DNA from: a bacterium
GTDB lineage: Bacteria > Myxococcota > UBA727 > JAUIJE01
Assembly: GCA_030431455.1 (NCBI GenBank)
Contig: JAUIJE010000013.1
Coordinates: 62,001-126,000 of the forward strand
Direction: 5' to 3'
DNA length: 64,000 nucleotides
The notes beneath the pieces were generated by a model. The model made no database searches. It saw only the letters and a program-made list of their open reading frames with translations, and was not told where the DNA came from. The stretch's first letter is position 1. The number at the start of each line of letters is the position of its first letter. A program made the position numbers and the translations under genes. This document shows, in pieces, positions 7,507 through 16,054 of this stretch.

Positions 7507-9645
7507 GTGTCCTTTGACGCCTCCATCTACGACATCCTGCTCGCCGGGCCGAAGGTGTCCCGGCTGCAGCCCTTTTTTGCCCAGCGGGGCTACCGGGTGC
7601 AGGCGGTGCCGTCGGGCGGCGCGGGCCTGTCCGCGATGCAGCAACAGAGTTTTCACCTCGTCGCCCTCGAGCTCGACCTCGAGGACGTGGACAGCCATGA
7701 CTTTTTGGAGCGCGCCCAGCAGCTCAGCCACACCAGCGCGTTCATGCTGCTCGAGGACGCCTCCAAGACCCACCACATCGTGAGCACGTTGGTGCACGGG
7801 GTCGACGTCTACGTGCCCGTGCCCCCGGACGAGACCCGGCTGTTCGAGCAGGTACAGCGACATTGTATCGCGGCCGCGGCCCGGGGCGGCGGCACGGGTA
7901 CGCGCGACGACCAGCTCGAGGCCCAACTCGAAAAAAACCGCGAGATGCTCAAGTCCACCGGGGCCAAGGTCCGGGCCCTCAAAGAAGAGAACAACAGCCT
8001 CGAGGCCGCGCTGTCGCTGGAGCGGGAAAAGGTCACCACCTTGTCCGAGCAGGTCGAGCGCCTGCACGCCGACGTGGCCGCGGCCGAACGCAAGGCCGCC
8101 GAAGCCACCGAAGCGGCCCCCGCCGGGACCGGCAAGCTCACCCGTGAAGAGCTCGAGGACCTCAAGGCCAAGCGCGACTTTCTCGCCTTCCTCGAGAGCG
8201 AGAACGATGAGCTCAAAAAGGAGCGCGACCGCCTGTTGCAGAAGCTCCGCGACGTGGGCGCGGCCGAGGATGATTTCGACGAGCCCACCGGCGAGTCGGT
8301 GATCAGCGAGTCGGGGGTGGATGGGTCCGACGACGGCCTGCTGCTGTCGTTCGATGGGCCGGGCACCGACCCCGGCGACAACGCGGCCGGCGCGTCGAAG
8401 TCCGACGACATGCTGCTCGACCTCGACGCCCCCAGCACCCCCGCGGGCGAGATGGTGCAAGACAGCGTCGACGATCTGGTCGAGGCCGCGATGCAGCAAC
8501 TCAGCGGCGGGGGCGGGCCCGAGGCCGCGGACGCGGACGAGGACGACGACGGCACCGACGTGATCCCCCTCGAGCTCGCGGTGCCGAAGACCCCGCCGCC
8601 CACCCCGGTGGAGGCGCCCATGGGCGAGCGCCCGGCCCCCCCCGAGGAGCCCTTGGAGGGCACCATCGCCGGCGCGGTGGGGCTCGCGGACATGCCCACC
8701 GGCATCCTCGACGGGCTGCAGCTGGAGATCGCCGCCGCCCTGGACTCCGACGAGGCCGGCGCGCCCCCGGTGGGCCCCGCCAAAAACGAGTTCGCCTCCG
8801 GGGAGGAGGTCAGCGAGTCCCGCATCGACGAACTGCTCGCGGGGGTGAGCGAGGAAGACGACGACAGCGACCTGATGAGCGTGCCCGACGACATGCTCGG
8901 CGACGACAAGGCCCTGCCCGTGCGCGACTTCCACGACTTGATTTCGCCCGCGGGCAAAGGCCCGCCCAAGCCCCGCCGCAAACGGGCCCCCGCCCCCACG
9001 GTGGAGATCGCGCGCCCCCCCGAGGCGAGCCTGCGGTTTGACGGGAACGACCTCGACATCGACCCCACCGGGGACACCGCGCTGTCCCTGCGCCCCGACG
9101 ACGTCGAGCGCACCACCGCGGGCAAAGAGTTGGCCAAGGTCGGCCAGGCCCTGAGCGCCATCGACGCGTCGTTGGTCGGCATCGACGAGGGCCTCCCCGA
9201 ACGCACCAAGACCGCGGTCAGCAACCCCCTCCAGGCCGAGCCCCCGGGGTGGGGCGACTCGTTGACCCCGACCCGCACCGTGGCCAACGAACCCCGGGGC
9301 TTCGACGAGAGCGACCTCAGCTTCTCGGTCAGCGACGGCGCCGCCGACGACGTGTTCGACGAGGACAACGCCTTCGACGAAGCCACCATCAACCACGACA
9401 TGCTCGCCGAGCCGGACCTGGGCGCGGACGACATCGCCTTCGACGACGCCACCGCCGCGCGCCCCATGGTGCCCGAGGCCTTGATCAAAGCCGCGCTGGA
9501 CAAGGCCAAACGCGACCGGGGCCCCGACGAGGCCACCGCCACCCGCACCAACGTCGTCGGGGTGCGCGCCGGTCCCGGGGTGCGCCGCGCCTCGGGCGCC
9601 CCGCTCGACGAGGACGACCTCGGGTTCGACATCGATCTCGATTGA
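7507..9645 (+). CDS. Pseudo-receiver, coiled-coil and acidic low-complexity protein
   Basis: This is a 712-residue protein with a GTG start. Residues 1-115 have the length and alternation of a response-regulator receiver, but the phospho-acceptor position holds Glu55 (VALEL) instead of Asp and the KP motif is absent. It is therefore probably a constitutive or protein-binding receiver. Residues about 130-255 are a coiled coil (EKNREML...LKEENNSLEAAL...EELEDLKAKRD). The remainder is acidic, Pro/Ala-rich and repetitive (recurring DDLxFD and DEDD patterns), likely disordered. The layout recalls the pseudo-receiver/coiled-coil polarity and motility proteins of myxobacteria such as FrzS and AglZ; that link is by architecture only. 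Confidence 0.8.
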   Translation: MSFDASIYDILLAGPKVSRLQPFFAQRGYRVQAVPSGGAGLSAMQQQSFHLVALELDLEDVDSHDFLERAQQLSHTSAFMLLEDASKTHHIVSTLVHGVDVYVPVPPDETRLFEQVQRHCIAAAARGGGTGTRDDQLEAQLEKNREMLKSTGAKVRALKEENNSLEAALSLEREKVTTLSEQVERLHADVAAAERKAAEATEAAPAGTGKLTREELEDLKAKRDFLAFLESENDELKKERDRLLQKLRDVGAAEDDFDEPTGESVISESGVDGSDDGLLLSFDGPGTDPGDNAAGASKSDDMLLDLDAPSTPAGEMVQDSVDDLVEAAMQQLSGGGGPEAADADEDDDGTDVIPLELAVPKTPPPTPVEAPMGERPAPPEEPLEGTIAGAVGLADMPTGILDGLQLEIAAALDSDEAGAPPVGPAKNEFASGEEVSESRIDELLAGVSEEDDDSDLMSVPDDMLGDDKALPVRDFHDLISPAGKGPPKPRRKRAPAPTVEIARPPEASLRFDGNDLDIDPTGDTALSLRPDDVERTTAGKELAKVGQALSAIDASLVGIDEGLPERTKTAVSNPLQAEPPGWGDSLTPTRTVANEPRGFDESDLSFSVSDGAADDVFDEDNAFDEATINHDMLAEPDLGADDIAFDDATAARPMVPEALIKAALDKAKRDRGPDEATATRTNVVGVRAGPGVRRASGAPLDEDDLGFDIDLD

Positions 9646-9652
9646 TGACGCG

Positions 9653-9675
9653 CCTCGCCCGCGGTCCGGGCGAGG
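9653..9675. terminator. Hairpin between convergent genes
   Basis: A perfect 9-bp inverted repeat (CCTCGCCCG / CGGGCGAGG) with a 5-base loop lies between the stop of the pseudo-receiver gene (9645) and the stop of the HD-domain gene (9690). There is no U-tract on either side. Position and symmetry suggest a two-way terminator or transcript-end stabiliser, but it is not a canonical intrinsic terminator. Confidence 0.5.
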
Positions 9676-9689
9676 AGCGGGGCACGATC

Positions 9690-10817
9690 TCAGGCGTCGT
9701 GGATGGCCTCGGCGGTGAACCAGCTGGCCCGAAACTCTTTGAACGCGTCGATCACCAGCTCGCTGTCGAGCCCGGCCTCCTCGAGGAGGGTGGCGATCTT
9801 GGGCAGCTCGGCGTCGATGCTCTCCACCGTGGCCGGTTGGTTGCCCTTGGCCAAGCTGTCCGCGAGCAGCACCAACATCGCCTCGCCCAGGGTCTGCTCA
9901 TCGGTGCACAGGCCGCGGATCTCGTCGGCGTCCATCGTCCGGTAGTCGCCGTGAAACCGCACGTGCAGGAGCATGTCGGCGTCGAACCCCCGCGCTTCGA
10001 GCCAAGCCGCCCCCGCCGCCTCGTGGCCCTTGAACGAGTAGCCGAGCAGGCTGCCGTCGTCGTGGGTCCACAGTTGGCGGTCGATGATCTTGCCCACGTC
10101 ATGCAGCAACATGATCGCGGGCCCCGCGTCGAACGACGTGCCCGCCGCGGTGTTGAGGGCGTCGATGGCCTTCACCGCGTAGGCGGTGTGCTCGAGCACC
10201 GACAGGCTGTGGTACCGCGGGTTGTGCCGGGCGGCGTTGCGCAGCAGCTCGGGCATGCCCACCGCGTCGCTCTGCTGAATCGCCTCGTCGAGGAGCGCCC
10301 GGAACGGGGCGTTCTTTTCGGCGGTGCCGGCCGGCACCTGGGCCAAGGCGAGCCGCAGGTTGAGCACGTTGGCCAGCGGGGCCCCGTCCCCTTCGCCCCC
10401 GTAGCCGAGCGCCCCCGCGAGCTCGATGATCGCCTCCGCGTCGGGCACAAAAAAGGGCAGCGCGGCGAGGGTGAACCGGGCGACCTTGTCGATCTCGGCC
10501 GCGGACAGATGGCCGTCGCTGTCGCCCCAGACCGCGTCGAGCTCCAACGCCAACCCCCGCAGCGCCGGCGGCAACGCGACCAGCGCCGGGGCCAAGGTGC
10601 GCACGGTGGTGGCCTCGGCGGTGCCCTGGAGGGCCTGGTAGGCGGCCCGTCCGGCGTCGTTCTCGCCGTCCAAGGTCCAGTCCTGGAGGTTGTCCGGTAC
10701 GCGTAAGCCCTTGATTTCGCTAGGAGAAGCGACCCCGTCTCGGTTGCCCTGGAGGTCCGCGGCCTGGGCCAGGCGGCGGGCCACGTGGGCGACGTCGGTG
10801 GTGGGGATTTTGACCAT
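9690..10817 (-). CDS. HD-domain phosphohydrolase with EF-hand-like loops
   Basis: The product has 375 residues. The C-terminal half is an HD domain: His210 (VLEHT), His239-Asp240 (LLHDVGK), His265 (FKGHE) and His289/Asp291 (VRFHGDYR) are spaced as metal ligands of HD phosphohydrolases. The N-terminal half contains two loops resembling EF-hand or dockerin calcium sites, GNRDGVASPSEI (24-35) and GDSDGHLSAAEI (98-109). Both have Asp or Asn at position 3, Asp at 5, Gly at 6 and Glu at 12, though position 1 is not acidic. There is no signal peptide. The substrate could be a nucleotide or cyclic nucleotide; none is shown. It sits 63 bases downstream of gatB, on the same strand. Confidence 0.85.
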   Translation of the reverse strand: MVKIPTTDVAHVARRLAQAADLQGNRDGVASPSEIKGLRVPDNLQDWTLDGENDAGRAAYQALQGTAEATTVRTLAPALVALPPALRGLALELDAVWGDSDGHLSAAEIDKVARFTLAALPFFVPDAEAIIELAGALGYGGEGDGAPLANVLNLRLALAQVPAGTAEKNAPFRALLDEAIQQSDAVGMPELLRNAARHNPRYHSLSVLEHTAYAVKAIDALNTAAGTSFDAGPAIMLLHDVGKIIDRQLWTHDDGSLLGYSFKGHEAAGAAWLEARGFDADMLLHVRFHGDYRTMDADEIRGLCTDEQTLGEAMLVLLADSLAKGNQPATVESIDAELPKIATLLEEAGLDSELVIDAFKEFRASWFTAEAIHDA

Positions 10818-10880
10818 ACAGGGAGTATATCGGCCCGGTCGCCGGCTTGGCGCGCCAACCTCGCAGACCGCGCGGGGCGG

Positions 10881-12344
10881 TCAGGACAGGGCGGCTTGGA
10901 GCAGGCGGCGCACGTCCGCGGGGTCGGCCTGGCCCTTGGTCCGCTTCATGACCTGGCCGACGAAGAACGCGAACAGCTTGTCTTTGCCCGCTTTGTACTG
11001 CGCGACCTGGTCGGGGTTCTGGGCCACGATCTCGTCGATGAGGGCCCGCAGCGCGCCCTCGTCGCGCTGGACGCGCCAACCTTTGGCCTCGACGATGTCC
11101 GCCGGGCGCAGCCCCGGGTCGGCCGCGAGCTCAGCGAACACCTTTTTGGCGATGGTCGAGGAGATGACCTTGTCGTCGATGAGGGTGACGAGCCCGGCGA
11201 TGGCGGCGGGGGGAATGCCCACGGTGGCCGCGGAGAAGCCGCCCTCGTCGTCGTCGGTCCGGCGTTCGCCCATCAGGCGGGACAGGTCGTTGAGGATCCA
11301 GTTGGCCACCGACACGGGGTTTTTGTGGCCCGCGGCGGCCTGCTCGAAGTACTCGGCGAGGGCGAGGTCGGCGCACAGCGTCGCCGCGGCCTCGGGGGCC
11401 AGCCCCAATGTGTCTTGGTAGCGGGCGCGGCGGGCCCGGGGCAGCTCGGACATGCCGCTTTCGATGGTGGCGAGGTCGGCCGCGGTGAGCACCACCGGGG
11501 GCAAATCGGGGTCGGGGAAGTACCGGTAGTCGTCCGCTTCCTCTTTTTCGCGCATCACCCGCGATTCTTTTTTGTCCGCGTCCCACAGGCGGGTCTGGGC
11601 CTTGATCGTGCCCCCCGCGGACAGCTCCACCACCTGGCGGTGGGCTTCGGCCTCGATGGCTTGTCCCAAAAAGCGGATGGAGTTGAGGTTCTTGGTCTCG
11701 GTGCGCTGGCCGAGGGCGCCACTGCCCTTCTTTCGCACAGACACATTGGCATCGGCCCGCATCGAACCCTCCTGCAGGTTGCCGTCGCAGATGCCGAGGT
11801 GCACGACCACTTCCCGGAGGGCCTTGTAGTAGGCCATGGCCTCGTCGGCGGAGAACAGGTCGGGCTCGCTCACGACCTCGAGCAGGGGGGTGCCGGCGCG
11901 GTTGTAGTCACAGAAGCTCGCGGTCTCCCCGGGGCGGTGCAAGGTCTTGCCCGCGTCCTCTTCGATGTGGATGCGGGTGAGCCGCACCTCGCGCTCGCCC
12001 TGGTCGGTCTCGATGGTCACCGACCCCCCGGTGCAGATGGGGCGCGCGAACTGCGAGATTTGGTAGCCCTTGGGCAGGTCGGGATAAAAGTAATGTTTGC
12101 GCGCAAAGACATTGGTGAGGTGAATGTCGCAGCCGAGGGCCAACCCGAGCCGCACCGCGAATTCCACCGCCCGCCGGTTGGGCACCGGGAGCACGCCCGG
12201 GAGCCCCGCGTCGACGACGTCGACGTTTTCGTTGGGGGCGTCGCCGTAGCGGTTGCGGGCGGGGGAAAAGAGCTTGGACGCGGTCTGGAGCTGTACGTGA
12301 CACTCCAGGCCGATCACGGTCTCGTAGTCGTGGTGCACGCTCAT
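10881..12344 (-). CDS. gatB: Asp-tRNA(Asn)/Glu-tRNA(Gln) amidotransferase subunit B
   Basis: This is a full-length 487-residue GatB. The N-terminal YETVIGLECHVQL, the cradle motif FYPDLPKGYQISQ, the signature DYNRAGTPLLEVV, ADANVSVR and the C-terminal YqeY-like helical tail are all present. With GatA and GatC it converts mischarged Glu-tRNA(Gln) or Asp-tRNA(Asn) to the correct aminoacyl-tRNA; GatB supplies the kinase and tRNA-binding subunit. GatA and GatC are not adjacent, as is common outside Firmicutes. It starts 12 bases after the stop of the nucleobase permease gene, so the two are likely co-transcribed. Confidence 0.98.
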   Translation of the reverse strand: MSVHHDYETVIGLECHVQLQTASKLFSPARNRYGDAPNENVDVVDAGLPGVLPVPNRRAVEFAVRLGLALGCDIHLTNVFARKHYFYPDLPKGYQISQFARPICTGGSVTIETDQGEREVRLTRIHIEEDAGKTLHRPGETASFCDYNRAGTPLLEVVSEPDLFSADEAMAYYKALREVVVHLGICDGNLQEGSMRADANVSVRKKGSGALGQRTETKNLNSIRFLGQAIEAEAHRQVVELSAGGTIKAQTRLWDADKKESRVMREKEEADDYRYFPDPDLPPVVLTAADLATIESGMSELPRARRARYQDTLGLAPEAAATLCADLALAEYFEQAAAGHKNPVSVANWILNDLSRLMGERRTDDDEGGFSAATVGIPPAAIAGLVTLIDDKVISSTIAKKVFAELAADPGLRPADIVEAKGWRVQRDEGALRALIDEIVAQNPDQVAQYKAGKDKLFAFFVGQVMKRTKGQADPADVRRLLQAALS

Positions 12345-12356
12345 GGCCGTTCTGCC

Positions 12357-13832
12357 TCAGTGTCCTTGCGACCAAGCCACCAGCCCGCGCTCCTCGTCGG
12401 TGCCGGGAATGGTGTTGTCCAAGAAGAGGGCGATGCCCGCGCCCACCGCCATCGAGGTCGTGCCCAGGGTATTCACAATTTTCGGGACCTCGACGAGGAG
12501 GGCGCCGAGGGTCTGGCCCAGCACGTCCTGGTACGCGGAGAAGTACGCCCCCCACCCGGTGAACCACGCGCTCTCAAACGGCGTGGTGCTGAAATAGTGG
12601 CGCAGGGACAGGCCCATAAAGAACGCGAACCCGATGATGAACAGATTGCGGGCGCTGTTGAGATTGACGAACTGGAGGTTGGACATGCCCACCGCCGCGA
12701 TCATGCCGAACATCGCGCAGTACATGCCCCCCACGATGGGCTGGGGAATGGTGGTGAACAACCCGCCGAACTTGCCCACGAAGCCGAGCACCAACATGAG
12801 CGCGGCGCCGATCTGCACCACCCGCCGCGAGCCCACCCGGGTGAGGCCGATGGCCCCGATGTTCTCCGAGTACGACGTGGTGCCGTTGCTGGTGCCGAAC
12901 ACGCCGGCGACCAGGCAGCCGACGCCCTCCATGCCGATGCCGCGGTTGATCACGCGTTCGTTGGGGACCGGGGCCCCGGCCAGGCGCGCACACGCAAAAT
13001 AGTCGCCCACCGACTCGACCATGCCGGCGATGAAGCCGGCGAACATGCCCACGGTGGCGGCGATGGAAAACTGTGGCCAGCCCCATTGGAAGGGGTACGG
13101 CATCGCCAGCCACTTGGCCTGCTCGAGCTTCTCCGTCGACACGTAGGCGGGGTGACCGGGCTCGAACAACCCCACCCCGGTGCACACCGCGGCCACCCCC
13201 CAGGCGATGAGGATGGCCAACAAAATGGGGAACAGCTCAAAAATGCGGCTCGTCCCGCGCAGGTACTGCGAAAAGAGGATGATCAGCACCAGGGTGAGCC
13301 CGCCGATGCCCCAGTGTTTGCCCGCTTCGGGCGCGCCGAACTCAAACAGGGCCAAGCCGATGAGGGCGATGGTGGGCGCGATGGTCACCGGGCCCACGAA
13401 GCGCAGGAGCTTGCCGGCCAACCCTGAATAGCCCATGGCGATCTGCACGAACGCCCCGATGATCACCGCCCCCGAGATGTATTGCATCTTCACCTCGAAG
13501 GGCTGGTCGGCGACCCCGTCGAGGGTACAGATCACGATGGCGGGCCCGAGGAACGAAAACGTCCCGCCCTGCACGATGGGCAGCCGGTTGCCGAAGGTGG
13601 TCTGCAACAAGGTGGTGATGCCGCTGACGAAGAACATCGTCGAAATCAGCATCGCGAGCTCGGCCGGCTTGTCGGCGATGCCCAGGGGCTTGCTCATGAT
13701 GAGCGGGATCGCCACCGTCGAGCCGAACATCGTGAGGTAGTGCTGAAACCCGAGGGTCAACGACTCGCCCAGCGGCGGAATGTCGTCGATGCCGTAGAGC
13801 AGCTTATGGTTGTCTGGCGTCGCGTCGGCCAT
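12357..13832 (-). CDS. NCS2-family nucleobase:cation symporter (uracil/xanthine permease)
   Basis: The 491-residue product starts at the ATG at 13832, which has a good Shine-Dalgarno sequence (GGGGAGGG) and precedes the family's conserved YGIDDIPPLGESLTLGFQHYLTMFGSTVAIPL. About 12-14 hydrophobic helices follow. The QGGTFSFLGP segment and the VESVGDYFACARL segment, with the substrate-site Glu of NCS2 carriers, are present, as are the NGTTSYSENIGAIGLTRV helices. It imports uracil, xanthine or a related base with a proton or sodium ion across the inner membrane; specificity cannot be read from sequence alone. The frame is open nine codons further upstream, but without a ribosome site. Confidence 0.95.
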   Translation of the reverse strand: MADATPDNHKLLYGIDDIPPLGESLTLGFQHYLTMFGSTVAIPLIMSKPLGIADKPAELAMLISTMFFVSGITTLLQTTFGNRLPIVQGGTFSFLGPAIVICTLDGVADQPFEVKMQYISGAVIIGAFVQIAMGYSGLAGKLLRFVGPVTIAPTIALIGLALFEFGAPEAGKHWGIGGLTLVLIILFSQYLRGTSRIFELFPILLAILIAWGVAAVCTGVGLFEPGHPAYVSTEKLEQAKWLAMPYPFQWGWPQFSIAATVGMFAGFIAGMVESVGDYFACARLAGAPVPNERVINRGIGMEGVGCLVAGVFGTSNGTTSYSENIGAIGLTRVGSRRVVQIGAALMLVLGFVGKFGGLFTTIPQPIVGGMYCAMFGMIAAVGMSNLQFVNLNSARNLFIIGFAFFMGLSLRHYFSTTPFESAWFTGWGAYFSAYQDVLGQTLGALLVEVPKIVNTLGTTSMAVGAGIALFLDNTIPGTDEERGLVAWSQGH

Positions 13833-13883
13833 GGTCCCTCCCCGGGGGGCAGAGACCACGTTTTGCGCGGTCTGAGTAGGGGG

Positions 13884-14388
13884 TCAGGGCGTCGCGGGCG
13901 CGGGGGGCGGGGCCTTTTTCGGGGGCGACGGGGCCGCCCGGCGTCGGGCCTCGACGGTGGCGGGGTCGGTGAGGCTCTTGATGAAACAGACCATGGCGTC
14001 TTGGTCGGCGGGCACGTGTTTGGACGGGGGCATCGCCGGCGGGTAGCCGGCGACGAGGTCGGTGGCCGGGTCCCGCAACGACCGCAACAAGTACGCGTCG
14101 TCGGCGATGACCGTTTCGGTCTTGCCTTGGACCGGGCGCGGCGAGGTAGAGATCCTGAAACGTCGGCCCCACCCGACGGGAACCGTCCGTGCTGTGACAG
14201 GCCATACATTGGGTGCGGTGCAACCGCTCGCCGGTGCGCACCTGCTCGGGGGTGCAGCCCGGCACCTCGACGGGCTGGTCCTTCGCGGGCGGGGACGCGG
14301 CCGGGGGCGCGCCGGCGTGGGCGTCCTCGCAGCCCGTCATCCAACCACCCAATCCCACGACGACCAACAACGCCACCCGCACCAACAT
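13884..14388 (-). pseudogene. c-type cytochrome lipoprotein, frame interrupted
   Basis: The ATG at 14388 opens a lipoprotein signal (MLVRVALLVVVGLGGWMTGC) followed by a class I cytochrome c start with the haem site CMACH and GPTFQDLY. The frame then leaves the family. The next frame (+1) restores it with QGKTETVIADDAYLLRSLRDP, the Met-ligand segment GYPPAMP and a Pro/Ala tail ending at 13884. One extra base near the GGG run at 14134-14136 would explain the switch. Joined, the protein is about 167 residues, normal for a single-haem cytochrome. It may be a sequencing error rather than a dead gene. It is divergent from the M20 peptidase. Confidence 0.75.
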
Positions 14389-14479
14389 GTACACCTCCCC
14401 CCGGAGGGTCGCACACCGGTCAGGGCTTTCAAGGCATGAGCCGTTTGTGTTCTCCTCGCCGCGACCGTATGTCTGCCCC

Positions 14480-16054
14480 ATGACGACCACGCCCGACCTC
14501 GGCGCCCGCGGGGCCGACTTTCTGCAACAGGTCATCGCCATCGATTCGCACAGCGACGAAAAGAGCGAGACCATCCCCTCCACCGAAGGCCAGCGCGTGC
14601 TGGGCCGCTTCCTCGGCGGCTTTTTCGAAGCCCGCGGCTTCTCTGTGTCCTTCGACGCCAGCGCCAACTTGATCGCGGAAAAGCGCGGCACCGGGGGCCC
14701 CAAGCTCGCGCTCATGATCCACATGGACACCGCCCAAGGCACCGCCGCCGTCGACCGGCTCCAGCGTCTGCCGGGCTGGACCGGGGCGCGCATCCCCTAT
14801 CCACAAAATCACAAGCTCGAGGTCACCGCCGCCCACTACCCCGAGACCGAGGCGTATGTGGGCCAAGACCTGTTGTTTGGCCCCGGCACCGCGCCCATCG
14901 GCCTCGACGACAAACTCGGGCTCTGCCAGATGATGACCCTCGCCGACGTGCTCCACCAGGAGCCGGGCCGGCCCCACCCCGACCTCATCTTGGTGTGCCG
15001 CCCCGACGAGGAGATCGGGCGCATGGCCGCGGTGGTCGGCCTGGCCGAGACCTTGGCCCAAAAGGAGGTCCGCCACGGCTACACACTCGACGGGCTCGCG
15101 CCGTTCGAGATCAACACCGAGAACTTCAACGGGGCCCGGGCCACGGTGCGCATCGACGGGGCGGCGCGCGCGCTCCCGCCCCTGCCCGTCGAGCGCGCGG
15201 TCACGCTCCTGGTCCACGGGGCCAAGTCGCACGGGGCCACCGCCAAAGCCGAGGGCTATCTCAACGCCACCGTGGTGTTCGCGCGGGCCTTGGCCCCCAT
15301 GTCGCGGCGCACAGACATTGTCCCGCTGTCGTTTCAAAGCGACCCCCTGGCCGAGACCTCGGCCCGCATCACGTTTGTGGTGCGCGGCGAGCACGAAGCC
15401 GACGTCGACCAAAAACAACAGGTCCTGCTCGACGCGTTCTCCACCGTGCTCGCCCCCGCCGCGTTCCGCGGGGCCGAGGTCACGGTCGAACGGCAAGCGC
15501 CGTTCACCGGCCCGTTCACCGATCAGGGCATGCGGTTGTTCGCCCACCTCGCGACCTTCTTGCGCACCACCGGGCCAAGCCCGTTGCTCAGCGAGGACAG
15601 CGACGGGTACGGCGGCTACTCGAACCCGTGTTTTGTCGAAGCGGAGGGCGACACCCTCCGGCTCGAGTACCGGCTGCGCGACTTTGATCCAGCCGCATTG
15701 GCGGCGCGCAAGGCCCACGTCGAACAGGTCGCGGCCGAGGGCCCGGGACCGATGCCGGTGGTGATCACCGACCAATACGAGAACATGGGCCCGGCCATGG
15801 CCGGCTGCCCCGAGCTCGCGGCGTGGGCGGAAAAAGCCGCCCAACGGGCCGAGGTCCCGGCGGTGCGCCAGCCCATTCGGGGCAGCACCGGGGTGGATCC
15901 GTTCTTGGCCCAGGGCACCTTCGTGGCCAACCTCGGCACCGGATACTTCGCCCCCGAGAGCGAAAAGGAGTTCACGTCGGTGCAGATGATCGAACGGCAC
16001 GTGCGTTGGCTGCTCGAGCTCGTCGAGGTGGTGGCCCGGGAGCCGGTCTCGTGA
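14480..16054 (+). CDS. M20-family metallopeptidase, tripeptidase (PepT)-like
   Basis: This 524-residue zinc peptidase has the M20 ligand set: His81 and Asp83 (MIHMDT), Asp143 (GLDDK), the catalytic Glu177-Glu178 (PDEEIG) and a C-terminal histidine in the last domain. The bacterial dimerisation domain is in the middle, including VHGAKSHGATAKAEGYLNA. The ATG at 14480 begins the conserved part; the longer open frame upstream is not needed. The best comparison is peptidase T, which removes the N-terminal residue of tripeptides in the cytoplasm. Its stop overlaps the GTG of the sugar dehydrogenase (GTGA at 16051-16054), so the three genes 14480-18086 form one translationally coupled unit. Confidence 0.9.
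   Translation: MTTTPDLGARGADFLQQVIAIDSHSDEKSETIPSTEGQRVLGRFLGGFFEARGFSVSFDASANLIAEKRGTGGPKLALMIHMDTAQGTAAVDRLQRLPGWTGARIPYPQNHKLEVTAAHYPETEAYVGQDLLFGPGTAPIGLDDKLGLCQMMTLADVLHQEPGRPHPDLILVCRPDEEIGRMAAVVGLAETLAQKEVRHGYTLDGLAPFEINTENFNGARATVRIDGAARALPPLPVERAVTLLVHGAKSHGATAKAEGYLNATVVFARALAPMSRRTDIVPLSFQSDPLAETSARITFVVRGEHEADVDQKQQVLLDAFSTVLAPAAFRGAEVTVERQAPFTGPFTDQGMRLFAHLATFLRTTGPSPLLSEDSDGYGGYSNPCFVEAEGDTLRLEYRLRDFDPAALAARKAHVEQVAAEGPGPMPVVITDQYENMGPAMAGCPELAAWAEKAAQRAEVPAVRQPIRGSTGVDPFLAQGTFVANLGTGYFAPESEKEFTSVQMIERHVRWLLELVEVVAREPVS

Noticed and set aside
10785-13427. Plus-strand open frame of 880 codons across gatB and the permease
   Set aside because: It runs antisense through two strongly recognised genes and has shadow composition.
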